From Cudoniella acicularis (Eukaryota > Ascomycota > Leotiomycetes > Helotiales > Helotiaceae), in the NCBI GenBank assembly GCA_013054445.1, contig JAAMPI010000050.1, forward strand, positions 1-64,000: DNA of 64,000 nt. The letters are read 5' to 3'. Made by a program: the position numbers and the translations under genes. The first letter of the stretch is position 1; each line of letters begins with the position of its first letter. Under the pieces are notes generated by a model. It saw nothing but the letters and a program-made list of their open reading frames with translations, made no database searches and was not told the DNA's origin. Shown one piece after another: positions 37,981 through 48,673 of this stretch.

Positions 37981-40061
37981 TCACTTCAACTCAAACTCCC
38001 TTTCATCATAGCTTCTTTGCAAGGCTTCGCCATCCATGATCCCATGGATATATGCTTCTCCAACGAATTCCCACATACCACAACTAGACACCCGCAACAC
38101 GACAGGTACATCGCATCCATGAAGTACTACAATCACATCACCTACCATAGTCTTGTCCGGAACAAGTCCAAAGGACCCATCCTCCAGCTTTACCATCTTT
38201 CTATTCCATGTCACGGCCTGTACTCTCCTCAAGAAAACCCTGGTCAAGGCAGAAATTTCGTTCTCAGTCTCCCCCTTCAACGGAATTCTGAGAAGTGTGA
38301 CTGTGTCGAGAGTGGAACTTCCTCTATAGAGTTCTTCGCAAGCGCGTCGCATCCAAGAAGGTGGTAAATTACCTTGCTCGTCCCTGTTGCCTATCAGAGT
38401 TCGCCAATACATGTCTTTCACATACTCGTCCTTGAAGTCTGAACTCGTGAAGTTGTCAGACCCGGATCCGCTACCACACCACGATGATGGAATAATACCG
38501 TCCACTGCGACTGAGTCGAATTTTACCAACTGTTCGATATAAAGGCCTTTGGCTTTCAATACGTATTGATATTGGCCTCCGGCAAACACTACAGAAGCTC
38601 TGGAGTTGGCCCCAGATGCCTTGTATGGGCATCGATCTGGAGGTCCAATGAGGGGATCGGCATGGCTTCGTAGGTATATATCATCGGTCTTCTGGAACGG
38701 ATATTGGGAGACTCTGGTGATCCATAAAGGGAGTGAGATGTCTGGTGCCCATGGCCGGCAAATTATATTGAGAGATCCGGACTCCAGTACAGCATCTTCA
38801 ATCACCTCCTTGCAAACTTGAGCAACGGATTTCCTATAATCTGGTACAATTCTCTGAGGGTCCTTTGCTAAGGACGTAATGGCAAACACCACGTCGCGAG
38901 GCTCTGTAACTTCAAAGGTTGGGAGCAAGGAGAGCAGGGTTTCTGTGCTACAGAGACGGTCAAGGTCTCCATTTGACACGCCCTTTTTGCGGATGATTCG
39001 ATCGAGATTTGTTACTAGGGAATGAGCGCCAACACCTCTAACTTGTCCAATTGGGAATTGACGCTTTAGGTGGAGGTTAGCTCATTTCATGCCAAAGCAC
39101 CCCGTAACACCCAAAAGCCGAAAAACTTAGCACTGAGTACAATGAACAAACTTACCTGCCAGTAATACTTTGCACCTCTGATAATATCTGATTGCATACT
39201 CTTGGCGCCGTTGGTAGCGATTAGGGGCGGGATTTTGATCATTCCTCTCGAAAGAGCTCTTATAGCCACAGTGCCAAGCAGGAAAGCAGCCGGAACGACA
39301 TACTCGGCAAATCTCCTTTCCCATTTATTGTTATTTTCCTCCCTATCGCGCAGTGCCCGGAACAGGGTGTTGATCTCATCGATCTTACTCTCAAAAAGGG
39401 TAACAGCTTCAGCAAACTGTGCCCATGAGACGGCAAGAGAACCACACCAAAGTTCCGCATTCCTCGCAAAAGCCACTTCCTGGATGATCCAACGACGACT
39501 GAACCAAGGCCTCCGCATAAGCTCCGCAAGCGCTCGCCACAAATCTCCCTTCTCCGAATCTTTTGCAAGACTGTCAAGCTCTCGCACCGATATATCCTGG
39601 ATAAAATTCATCGCCGAATCACTTGCAGGGGTCGAATTACCGAGCCATATTATCACATCAGAAGCTTTGCGGTAGATATTCGCCATTCTCCCTACTTGGA
39701 CGGATTTCTCCTCCGCATTTGTTTGATTGATGCACAATGCATCTATCCATAGTACCTTGGTTTGAGGACCCCGAAAATTCGATAGTGCGGCGTTCAGGCT
39801 GGGCGTGATTTTTATTGTTTTCGAGCTGTTACTTTCGACTGTGATAGGCTCGGACGGTACTGCATCGTCGCCTTTCCCCCAAACGTAGGAAAGTGCAGAA
39901 TATCGGTATTGATCGATCTTAGCTTCTTTTATCGAGATCCAGATATCGCTATGCTTGTCGAAGTCTGATGAGGCTGATGGTGGCTCTGTACCTTTCGGGT
40001 GGAGATACACCAGTCGGATGTCTTTTGAGTCTGATAGAGGAGTATATTTATATTCCGACAT
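37981..40061 (-). CDS. HET (heterokaryon incompatibility) domain protein
   Basis: HET proteins trigger vegetative incompatibility and cell death when genetically different hyphae fuse. Exons are 40061-39156 and 39063-37981 with a 92-bp intron (GTAAGT ... GAGCTAACC ... AAAG), giving 662 aa. The HET domain spans about residues 50-200 and shows its usual blocks: YSALSYVWG, LWIDALCINQ, KSVQVGRMANIYRKASDVIIWLG and RPWFSRRWIIQEVAFA. Downstream, LPTFEVTEPRDVVFAITSLA and PDYRKSVAQVCKEV are typical of the HET C-terminal part, and the C-terminus shows a GDVIVVLHG...VPVVLR block. No stops or frameshifts. It sits among 2EXR relics, which fits a fast-evolving recognition locus. Confidence 0.93.
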
Positions 40062-40513
40062 ATTGAAAATGAATCCCGCGTTCAGCGGGACTGATTTTTC
40101 GGAGAGAACGAAGGTTGCCTTAGCCCTTGAGAAATGGCTCGACTTATTATACCTGAAATACTAGATGCGTGCCGCGTTGTGGCTGTGTATCTTGAAGTTG
40201 GCCTGATAGGTCGCCTGATTACGCCTTCAAAACAAATATGGCTTGAAGCACTATGACCACAAAATAGAAATAATTAGCGCCACGACTCTTAAGTAAATAT
40301 CATAAGAACTTTGGGATCTATAATATAAAAATAGAAATTATATCTTATCGCTTATAAAACTAAGTTAATATTAAAAACTAATTTATAAGTTTTAATTTCT
40401 AAAGAATAAACACTTTATTATTATATTATAATATTAGAAGGTTAACAGAGAAAGCCCTTTTCTTTACTCTTTAATTCGTTGGCTCGCTTTTTAAAAAGTG
40501 TTTAATTAAGTGG
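40062..40513. other. Very AT-rich segment
   Basis: Particularly 40290-40450 is almost pure A/T and matches RIP-like decay. No gene is seen. Confidence 0.6.
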
Positions 40514-40768
40514 TTATTTAGCAATTTTAACTGTTTTAGTCAACGAAGCAGGCCACGTTAGTAGAAAACCTATGTCACCAATTGCACAGAAAATCTTACC
40601 TTCTGGCGACGAAGAAGATTCTCCTTGCTGGGATAATTCTGCGGGTTGAATCAGCCTTGGAAATAGTTTACTATAGATGGCTTTTTTCGAGTTTTCTATC
40701 TTACTGTCTTCAGAATCGCCGTGAAACTCCTGCTCCTCCGCTTCGCTTCCCGTGTTTGAAGCTGCCAT
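40514..40768 (-). pseudogene. 5' remnant of a 2EXR-type gene
   Basis: An ATG at 40768 opens MAASNTGSEAEEQEFHG and reaches SSSPEG. The sequence before the start (AGTTTGTC, then ATGGCAG) closely resembles the start region of the copy at 37049, which supports common origin. At SPE, a canonical phase-1 intron begins (GTAAGA ... TACTAACG ... AACAG), at a position equivalent to the conserved phase-1 intron of the other 2EXR copies. After it the frame ends after VKIAK at a TAA, beside the AT-rich block. The rest of the gene is missing. It is a truncated copy. Identity as 2EXR rests on the start region and the intron position, not on the domain itself. Confidence 0.45.
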
Positions 40769-41424
40769 GACGGACAAACTCTAGTTCGTGTACGTAGATC
40801 TCATGTGCAGGTGTAAGTAAATCTTCTTTTCACTTTTGTAGTGCCTTGGTGCCGGTGTCAAAGGTATCGCCAAAGAATCCAATCGAGGGAACGTTACCAG
40901 ACAAGTGTTGGATGAAAGTGGTGGTCGATGTCGAAGAGCGACTGTAATTGAGAAGGGCTGTCTGTTAGAAGATGTTCGCTTCATACTTGTCGACATGCAC
41001 AAGCATGTAAGATGTCAAGAGCTAAGCCGATTTAGTTTAGTCAATAGGCTCTTGTCACCAGAGAAACCCCAGAGAAACCCCAAACAAGTTGGGATTGATG
41101 AGTCATACATTAAAGAACTCTAGTTTAGCGCGCGTGGGTCAAGTCTGGGGGTGAATTTGTGTTGGCAGTACATCAAGCAAAATCGTTGGATTAGATCAGG
41201 GAATTAAAGACTTCGTCATTCTATACATACTCTGAAATTAAAGGCAGGAAGTATCCAAATATTCACCGGAAATACAAGGCAGAGCGCTATTGCAAAAGTA
41301 AAGATAAATTCCTACATCGGAAAGTATCTATTGTGCAAAGGTTTCTGCCATAATTTTGCTCAAGCTTCTCGCTACAGAGTTCTTCCTCTTAGTATTAGTA
41401 GAAAAGGATCCCTTGCGACAAGCC
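40769..41424. other. Intergenic, no supported gene
   Basis: About 650 bp between two 2EXR remnants. Nothing beyond promoter-like sequence of the 5' remnant is seen. Confidence 0.4.
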
Positions 41425-42082
41425 TCAAAGCTTGTCGACTTCATCGAGCGTCTTATGGATATTAACCACATCAGACCTCATAAGTGTACCATCCGAGTAT
41501 GTCCACATTGCTAAGTTAGGCTTAGGGAACAACACCCTAGCCAAGTCCCAGGGTGGTACTGGCATAAACGTAAAAAATGCAATATCCGAGTACTTTGGCT
41601 TAACAGGAACCAAATATTTCGGTTCAGTCCATCCACTGACTTTCGAGCAATCTTCTCTTGTTACGCCCACTGTCACAGCTTTGAAGTCCACTCTACTGAA
41701 ACGTTGTGAGACTAAAGGGGAAATTTTCTCCTTAATCTCACTAGCTCTGTCACAGAAGTGCACCTAGGTGTCTTTGTATATCCGAGCGTTCTCGTTGTCG
41801 TTATAGTCAGCTATTGATTTCGTTTGGTCGGAATAGTAAGGAGAACGCTTTGATATCAAGGTCTGCGAATTCCTTTCTAATTTGGTACAGTACGTTGGGG
41901 AATGTTTCTTCATTGAGGTCCTGAAATTCGTTTCGAAAAACTTCGAGTATGGATGAGGAATGGCGGAAGGACCTGCCCAATGGAATGATAGCGGACGTCA
42001 TGAATATTCTGCTGAAACACATGCAAGAATTGCCCGAGGGTCTGAGGGTTCCTACGAGAGGACTTGGTGGATATATGGTCAA
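41425..42082 (-). pseudogene. 3' remnant of a 2EXR-type gene
   Basis: The best part, from about 41765 down to 41425, reads CDRASEIKEKISPLVSQRF ... YLVPVKPKYSDIAFFTFMP ... LAMWTYSDGTLMRS. This matches the C-terminal block of the copies at 37.0 kb (LIPINPKYYNVAFYL, YSDGT) and 33.8 kb. A TAG precedes the segment and the upstream sequence (to about 42082) is readable in two frames, so at least one stop or shift breaks it. The 2EXR core is not found. It is a 3' end relic of the family. Confidence 0.5.
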
Positions 42083-42356
42083 TGTTATGGAGAATGTGGA
42101 TAAGGATGTTAATGATGATCAAGCCTTCGCACTGCCAAATAGGGCCGAAAAGCAGGACGAGGCTTCCAATCCTGGAGACGCAGTGGGATGCAACGAGAAA
42201 GATGAAGAAAAGCAGACCGAGAATGCAAATGAGCAGCTGAAAGAGGAGAGTGACAAAAAGGAAGACGTGGAGATGATCAAGAATGACAAAGAAGAGATCA
42301 AGGAGGTTGGTAATGAGAATGGAGAAGGCAAGGAGATTTTCGAGTTGGCGATGTAG
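41949..42356 (+). CDS. Doubtful acidic Lys/Glu-rich frame, 135 aa
   Basis: The frame opens MDEEWRKDLPNGMIADVMN and becomes a low-complexity Lys/Glu/Asn run (EKDEEKQTENANEQLKEES). It overlaps the antisense 2EXR relic. The first 50 codons look protein-like, and the purine-rich tail could be an artefact of composition. No family is recognised. Confidence 0.25.
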   Translation: MDEEWRKDLPNGMIADVMNILLKHMQELPEGLRVPTRGLGGYMVNVMENVDKDVNDDQAFALPNRAEKQDEASNPGDAVGCNEKDEEKQTENANEQLKEESDKKEDVEMIKNDKEEIKEVGNENGEGKEIFELAM

Positions 42357-42879
42357 GAGGTTCTGTCTCAAAACGCTAAGGATGGCAATGGCAAGAATGA
42401 CGAAAAGAGAGAAGATCTAAAGGAGGGCGAAGGAGACTTGGTGGGGGGTAAACAAGATAACGGAATTAAGCAAAGTCACTGAGGGATAGGGAAATAGCGA
42501 GAGCAAAAGCTAGGGGTACGACGAGAAAGTGCTCCTGAAAGCAACCGCATGGGGGTGGATGACAAATATTTAGAACCAAGTCATTTGCAAAGGAAAAAAT
42601 GGAGTATGATGTGTAAATTATCTAGCAGCAAAACTCGGCAGACGTAGAGGGAAGAAATACTTATCTGATCCCATTCTTGACGTGAGGTTCTTTTCCCCAA
42701 GAATTTGCGCAACAACCTACATGTTGATCAGTTACGTGGATAACGCTGTACTCATAATGCAATCCCAAATCGAGGCCTGGGTTGTGCTGTTGGAATTGAT
42801 CGTCTAGAGAGCCGACACAGTTTTAATAAACTTGATTGCCCGTTGATAATCGGGACCTTTCATTCAACGCTCAATAGAT
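42357..42879. other. Intergenic, no supported gene
   Basis: Purine-rich on the plus strand at its left end, then ordinary sequence up to the 3' end of the Zn2Cys6 relic. Nothing is recognised. Confidence 0.4.
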
Positions 42880-44431
42880 TTATGCTGCAAAAGCATAGCT
42901 TCCTAGCATAGCATACACCTCCCAGGGATTGAGATCCGCTCCGCTCTGGAGAATCCGACACACGACGTCCGCCATACGAATGCCAAAATGGCTGCTCATA
43001 TATTGCAACTGTTTAATGACCCACGGCTTTACGTCATCCGGCGAGCCCTTGGATTTTCCAGCAACGTAAAGAGGATATATAAGGGTATAACAATCCCATT
43101 TGTGGGATGGGGTATGTTTGTGGTCAAATCCATCACGAACAATTCCCATCCATTGTTGATGGGAATTTTCAGGTCGATCGACCATAATCACCTGGCCATG
43201 AGCAGCTCCCCGTTACAATCGGTGTACTGCGCTACAGATGCGCAGATTTTTCGTTTTTGTCATTTTCGCTTTGATGTTTTGTCATTTTCGCCCCGTGGTT
43301 TTGCTAATGGCGTGAAAGACACTGCAGAAGAATGCCCCCCCAGCAGACGCAAAAAAAACAATAATCCCAGCATGAACTCATTTTCAAGAGAATTCTAACC
43401 AAACGCATAACATTCCATGTCTGGGTGACGTGCCGATCAGCATATGAATCGAAGTGGTTGTCGTAAATCCTCTCGGACTTGTGATTCACCACAGTTGTCT
43501 TGTTTTGCCAAAAAGGCGACATGTCAGTAGTGAGTGCCTGAAGTCTTAGGTCAAGCTCAATTGACAATTCGATATACTTTTCAACAGATATCGACTGTCT
43601 CAGTATCTCGTTCCGAAGATTGGCATAAACAATCATGAGATCTGTCAAATGCCATTTGGGATCAGCTGCGTTTAATTGTTTCCCAGCATAAGCGCGAAGG
43701 GTACTTAATCCGACTGGTACAGGTGAACCGCTTGCAACGCAAGATATGAGAAGGTTCGTGCTCAGCCGAACCAAAACTCGAAGTGCTATATCTCCCTGGA
43801 ATTTATCAAGACCCCGCAATTTAACCAAAGCGAGAGCTCCATTAACATGATTCGTCCACGCATTGCCGTTTCGAAGCTCGTCATTTGTAATTTTCTCGAA
43901 TAGATCCAGAAGAAGCGAAGTGAGTAAAGTGGAGTCTTTCTTTGCCGTCTCAAGGTCTTTAAGAGCTTTGGTAGTCATTTGGAGTGCCGACACGTATTTT
44001 TGCCGACCAGCAGTGATTGCGGCAGGATAATTAACTTGGGATGAGAGATATGCCAGGCTCACAGCATCGAGACTAGACTTCAAGTGTTCTGGAGAGTCGA
44101 CTGGATTGTAATATTTCGTCAAGAAACCCCACGGCTTCGTTTTACCGGTAACATAGTGAGCGAAGAAGGCGTGACGAGCCTGCAGCTCGAGCGAGAGCGG
44201 AAGAGAAATTGGTCCCTGTCGATTGGAGGCTCGAAGCAGACTCTGAGACAAGGCTTTTTTCCGCACATCTTCGCTCTCGTCTCTAATTCGAAGCTGTTGT
44301 GTGTTTCGATATCCAGTGCATGCCACATTCGCTCGTAGACAACTACTGCACGATCCCTGCCGTAAATCGCATCTCAATTTTCGAGTTCTGCATCGCTGAC
44401 AGGCCTTGGAAGGCTTCCCACAAAAGACCAT
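42880..44431 (-). pseudogene. Zn2Cys6 transcription factor with a frameshifted 3' part
   Basis: Residues 1-40 hold a perfect zinc binuclear cluster: Cys at 11, 14, 21, 28, 31 and 38 (C-x2-C-x6-C-x6-C-x2-C-x6-C), preceded by SKACQRCRTRKLRC. About 330 further residues form the helical regulatory domain of this family. After TWNVMRLVRILL (about 43385) the frame is lost: EFMLGLLFFLRLLGG is in another frame, KICASVAQYTDCNG (43247-43206 area) in a third, and the typical C-terminus CYTLIYPLYVAG ... YMSSHFGIR ... PWEVYAMLGSYAF at 43110-42880 in yet another. Introns may explain part, but not all. A truncated 375-aa product with the DNA-binding domain is possible from the intact first frame. It is divergent from the reductase at 45230, so it may once have regulated it. 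Confidence 0.65.
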
Positions 44432-45229
44432 CGTATAAATATAGACATAATATGGGTTGAAGTGTACTTGTATCTAAACTCCGAGCTGACAGCGACCCGT
44501 GTGAGTGTGGGTGCATCTCACAAAGCTGGCGAGTCTGGATGACGGGTCCTGCGCTAGACCGGATATGGTGACCATGGAGGCATATGCCACTATTCCAGAA
44601 ACGACATGCTTTTCGATTCTTGGTGTGTGGATATGCGATGTCATTGGCGCGAGGGTGTTAGGGCTGGCAGAGTGAGGTCGGAAGAGGGCGGATGAAACCA
44701 TTTCAGTACAATGGCGGTGGCAGAAAACCTATGACTAATCCGACTAAGCGTGTGGCGTGAAGTTTAATTCGACCATCAACATCTTTGACATCGTTTACGA
44801 CAATCCTTCATCCACACTCTTGACCACTCATCTTCTTGTGCCTTGCATATCAGCCCCAAGCTGCGGTCTGGTGCGTGCTCTTGGGCTGATTTTGCTCCGG
44901 ATGCATTGATCCCAAGCACGATGATGTTGACCTTGAGGCCTCTCTCTTTGGTGAGCCGAAATGACTGAACTATCAGAAGCTAAGTCCGCTTAAAGCCGTT
45001 ACCTTGGCAGACTTCTCTGCGAAAGTCACAGTGGGACCTGCAAGGCCAGGCCCTAAAGATTGTATCTGCCAAGTATAAGTATCAGCTCACTTCTCCAAGT
45101 CTGGAGAAAAGTCCACAACATCATCAGCATTAATCAAGTATCTTGTCTCCAGCCCTTTACTCACAAAAGCTCCTACACCAACTCATATCGTATAAATATC
45201 CAACACTTGTGGAATCTACGGTGTTCGCA
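44432..45229. promoter_or_regulatory. Shared upstream region of Zn2Cys6 relic and SDR
   Basis: About 0.8 kb between two divergent starts. No gene is supported. A CAAG/TATAA-containing stretch near 45060-45220 is the likely reductase promoter. Confidence 0.45.
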
Positions 45230-46114
45230 ATGTCTTTCCCATATAAGCATGTCCTTTTGGTCGGCGCTACTTCTGGCATTGGAAAGTCAATGGCTGATCG
45301 CCTTGTTAAAGAAGGCGTGAAGGTCACTGGAGTTGGGCGAAGGAAAGACCGGGTCGAGGAATTTGTGAAGAAACATGGGAATGACAAAGCGGACGGCATG
45401 GCTTTCGATATTGGTGACATTGAAAAAGCACCTCAATTTGCTGCCGAGTACGTCTCCATTCCGGACCTTTCGGCTATTCATGCTGACATGTATTTTAAGT
45501 GCCATAAAAAAGTCTCCTGATATCGACTGTATTTTCCTCAATGCTGGCATTCAAAATCCGTACGATTGGTCCAAGCCTGCAGAACTTGACCTGAAAGGTT
45601 TCCTCAACGAAATTAAGGTCAATTTTACAAGCTTTGTTGCCTTGACGCACGCATTCCTCCCTCTTCTGCTGGACAAGAAATCTCAAACCAGCATTATATT
45701 GTGTGTTCCACCTTCCCTCCACCGAAAGATGAATACTCTAACACAAAAAGCACCGGCACCCATCTAAGCCTCGTCCCAGCTGTTACGCTCTCGGCTTACT
45801 CAGCATCAAAAGCAGCACTTGACGCCTTCATCCTCTGTTTGCGCGACCAGCTTCGCAAATCGACAGTGAAGATCATCGAACTTTCGCCACCTCCCGTTCA
45901 AACTGAGTTGCACGACTATGCTGGTGATGCCGGTCGTAGGATGGGCATGCCAGTTGACCAGTTCACTGATGAAGCATACACTGGTCTCATGTCAGGTAGT
46001 CCCGAAATAATTATCGGCAGTGTTGGCGGAAGTTCACGAGAGGCATTTGATGAGATTATTATTAGGAGGAAAAGCGCTTTTGACAGATTGGCAAAATTGC
46101 TGAGAGGTGATTAG
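45230..46114 (+). CDS. Short-chain dehydrogenase/reductase
   Basis: My exons are 45230-45447, 45500-45700 and 45751-46114, with introns of 52 and 50 bp; the second carries CTCTAACAC before AAAAAG. The product is 260 aa. It starts MSFPYKHVLLVGATSGIGK with the cofactor motif GATSGIG at about residues 12-18. LNAG (FLNAGIQNP) is the active-site-side Asn motif. AYSASKAALDAF gives the catalytic Tyr and Lys, and SPPPVQTEL is the typical segment after them. The catalytic Ser is probably in the SIIF...TLSAYS region across the second junction. It resembles fungal SDRs of the DltE type (oxidoreductases of unknown substrate). The frame is intact. Confidence 0.83.
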
Positions 46115-46419
46115 ATGAGCAAATAGTTTCGTTAGACAGGAAGAAATGCTTGCCGAAATTCGTTCGTAAGATGAAATACGTGAAAGATTTTGAGGTGATA
46201 ATCTATTATCTAAAGATGATTCGGATTTCTCGTATGAAATGGATACTCATATACAGCCACTACCCCTATCCATCACCCTTGACTACTCTTCTCAGATTCA
46301 CTCCTACACTTCTACAATATATTTACTGCCAGATCCTGAATGTAAATATTACTATTTGACCACTTTTTGTGTCCCCATCTCTTCTTGACCTCGCCAAGGA
46401 CTTCAAGAAGCAAGTCTTT
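46115..46419. other. Short convergent intergenic region
   Basis: No gene. AT-rich, and likely to contain both 3' UTRs. Confidence 0.4.
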
Positions 46420-46900
46420 TTACAAGTCCTTGATGAAGTTGTCGAAAAAAGGCGCACGCATCGAGCACGCCAGCTTTTGCACAGCAAGTGATTTCAGTGC
46501 GTCCACATCAGATGCAAATGTGTAATCCCAAAACTCCTGGAATGGACGCTCCTCCTTCGAATTACTCAGCCACTGAATAAGCAGCTTCATCACCTCGTTC
46601 TAAAACTTTGGCATCATGAGTTCGGCCCCCAATACCCACAATTGTGCGAATTCAACTGGAGTGAATAGTGCAACATGAAATCCGAGATTGACCTCGCCGG
46701 TATATAGCCAGGAAGCCACCAATCCGAAACCCTCCCTGTCAACATCTTTAAGTCTTTTGGTATAGATCCGACCATGAGCCCATCGAATCTCAGACAGCTC
46801 ATTCTTGAAGAATTGCGAGTGCCGACAAAGTAGGTCTTTATGAACTATGAATGGCTCAGGATTTGGCTCGACCACCACTGCAAAGACAACTTTGGGTGTG
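46420..46900 (-). pseudogene. BTB/POZ-domain protein, broken by one TAG
   Basis: A fungal BTB fold: KVVFAVVVEPNPEPFIVHKDLLCRHSQFF, then GFGLVASWLYTGEVNL and LWVLGAELMMPKF. A TAG then interrupts, and the frame continues NEVMKLLIQWLSNS to a TAA at 46420-46422, with DVDALKSLAVQKL in the expected BACK-like helices. Restoring CAG at the TAG position would be the simplest reading. Coding starts after a probable intron end (CTAAC...CTATTAG, acceptor at 46901-46902), but I cannot find the first exon. BTB proteins are adaptors of CUL3 ubiquitin ligases, or scaffolds. The copy is a recent pseudogene or a truncated protein. Confidence 0.62.
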
Positions 46901-48673
46901 CTAATAGATGATATTGTTAGTTAATGCTTTTAAAATACTCCCCGGGGTTGGAAATCTACTCAAAATCCTCAAATTGACGCATGATGTATTTGTTCCCGAG
47001 ATTCTTCGGTTGCTAATAAGCTTTTCAGTATTCTTTTTGTCGCGCGAGGTTTCGTTAGTCAAGTGGCTTCGGTTCCTGTGGTGGTAATCTGGCTTTGACT
47101 TGCAATTAAGACTCCAGCCACTAGAGCTTCAGCTCTGCTTTACGGGCCGCATCAGTCTTTAAAAGGCAAGTTAGGCGGCAGCAGATGTTTCCCGCCGCTT
47201 CTTTTACTCAGAAATGCCCTTATGAAGCGATCTGTGCTATCTATGAATCCTTTGAAGGGTGTTTGCAGAATTCGCGACCTTCGAAACTCACATGGCTCCT
47301 TTCAAATTTGAAACTTTTTCCTTTTTTTCTTTTACAACAAACTTTTCGGGATAGTCCGTTTCATATCCCGATCAAATGCAGGGGTAGTGTCTTAAAAATT
47401 CTAGAAGTAGCTGATTCCTGTGGTCATGAAACAGCCAGAGATTATTCAAAGAAAATCCCAAGGAGCCTTGCATTTTTCAAAAGCTACCTGCCCTGCGTTC
47501 GAGCCAAGGTATCTCAGAGACATAAGGCACTCTGGTACTGCCCGTTCTACACAACCCTCAACCTCTCACCAAGACCAGAAAAGGCATCCTCTATCTAAAC
47601 CTTTTAAAGTCAAAATCCTCCCCCAAAAAATCCGCGATTAGGGAACCAACACTAAAATCTAAAAAAAAAAATACCATGCAGAGCGCCANCTAGAGACATG
47701 ACATCGAAAGCATTTCCAGTCAGTAAGTATCTCCCTCCAATCTACTGCTCCCCAATTCTCAACCTCAAAGCCGCCCCTAACCACCTCATCTCTCCAGCCA
47801 ACCCCAAAAAATGGCAGCACTCATAACCGGCCGCTCCAACAACCCCTTCTCGGCCCGTTTGCTAGCCAGCCCATCCATAAACCCACGCACATACCTGGTG
47901 CCAACAACTGTCCACCTTTCGCCCCCCTAAACGGCCTCGCTAACAACCATAGGGACCATGCTCCATTTAACCACAATTACCAAATCTCCAGCCTTACATC
48001 ATCTCGATCCAGCCCATCCATCAACAGGACTTTCAAAAGGAACCATCCCATACAAGCCCCCTTCTAGCTCCGCAAACTGCCACTTTGGTATTAGGTTTTC
48101 TTGCCCCGAGTCGCTCGAGAACCACCATAGCTTTTCTACGAGCTCTTCATCCTCAGTGCTCAAATTCTGTTCTTCATTTTTGTCACTTAAAATCTGTTCT
48201 TCGTCTTCGTGAATAAAGCTTCCATTCTCATTTTTTTTCAACTCTCAGTTCCAAGTCGCTTGTAAGAAACTCGATACGCTGTCGCCACTCAGACAACAAC
48301 GACCCGTATTCCTCGACGTTCGAGGGTGATAGTCGCTGTTTTGGTGAAGGTAAGAAATCCACTACAGTGGTTAGCCAGAAAGCTTCAAAAGAATCTGCAC
48401 CCCGTAGGGTATTGTTGTAGCGGTCTAGTCGCCGGCTGGCGGCCGGCTAAGCGAGGCGGCTTTAGAAAATCGCGAACATCAACACAATCGCGACGGCGAC
48501 CTCCCCCCCCGGGCAACACCGCAACGACAGCGATGNGCGCCCGGATCAGGGCNGAATCGATGTCGCATACGTGCGTAAGAGCTTCTTGATCGCTTATAGT
48601 ACCCAGCTATCAACTTTAGCTAATATCCAGTGTAGGTAATAAGAAATAAGCACACAAATGTATGCTAGCTTAC
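46901..48673. other. Gene-poor region with ambiguous bases
   Basis: Ambiguous bases N lie at 47689, 48536 and 48553. A GC-rich patch at 48400-48560 stands out from AT-richer surroundings. A possible coding start at 47698 (ATGACATCGAAAGC) with a GTAAGT donor at 47722 could belong to a fragment, but I cannot follow it. A minus-strand acidic frame at 47999-48241 (about 80 aa) is unrecognised. Confidence 0.4.
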
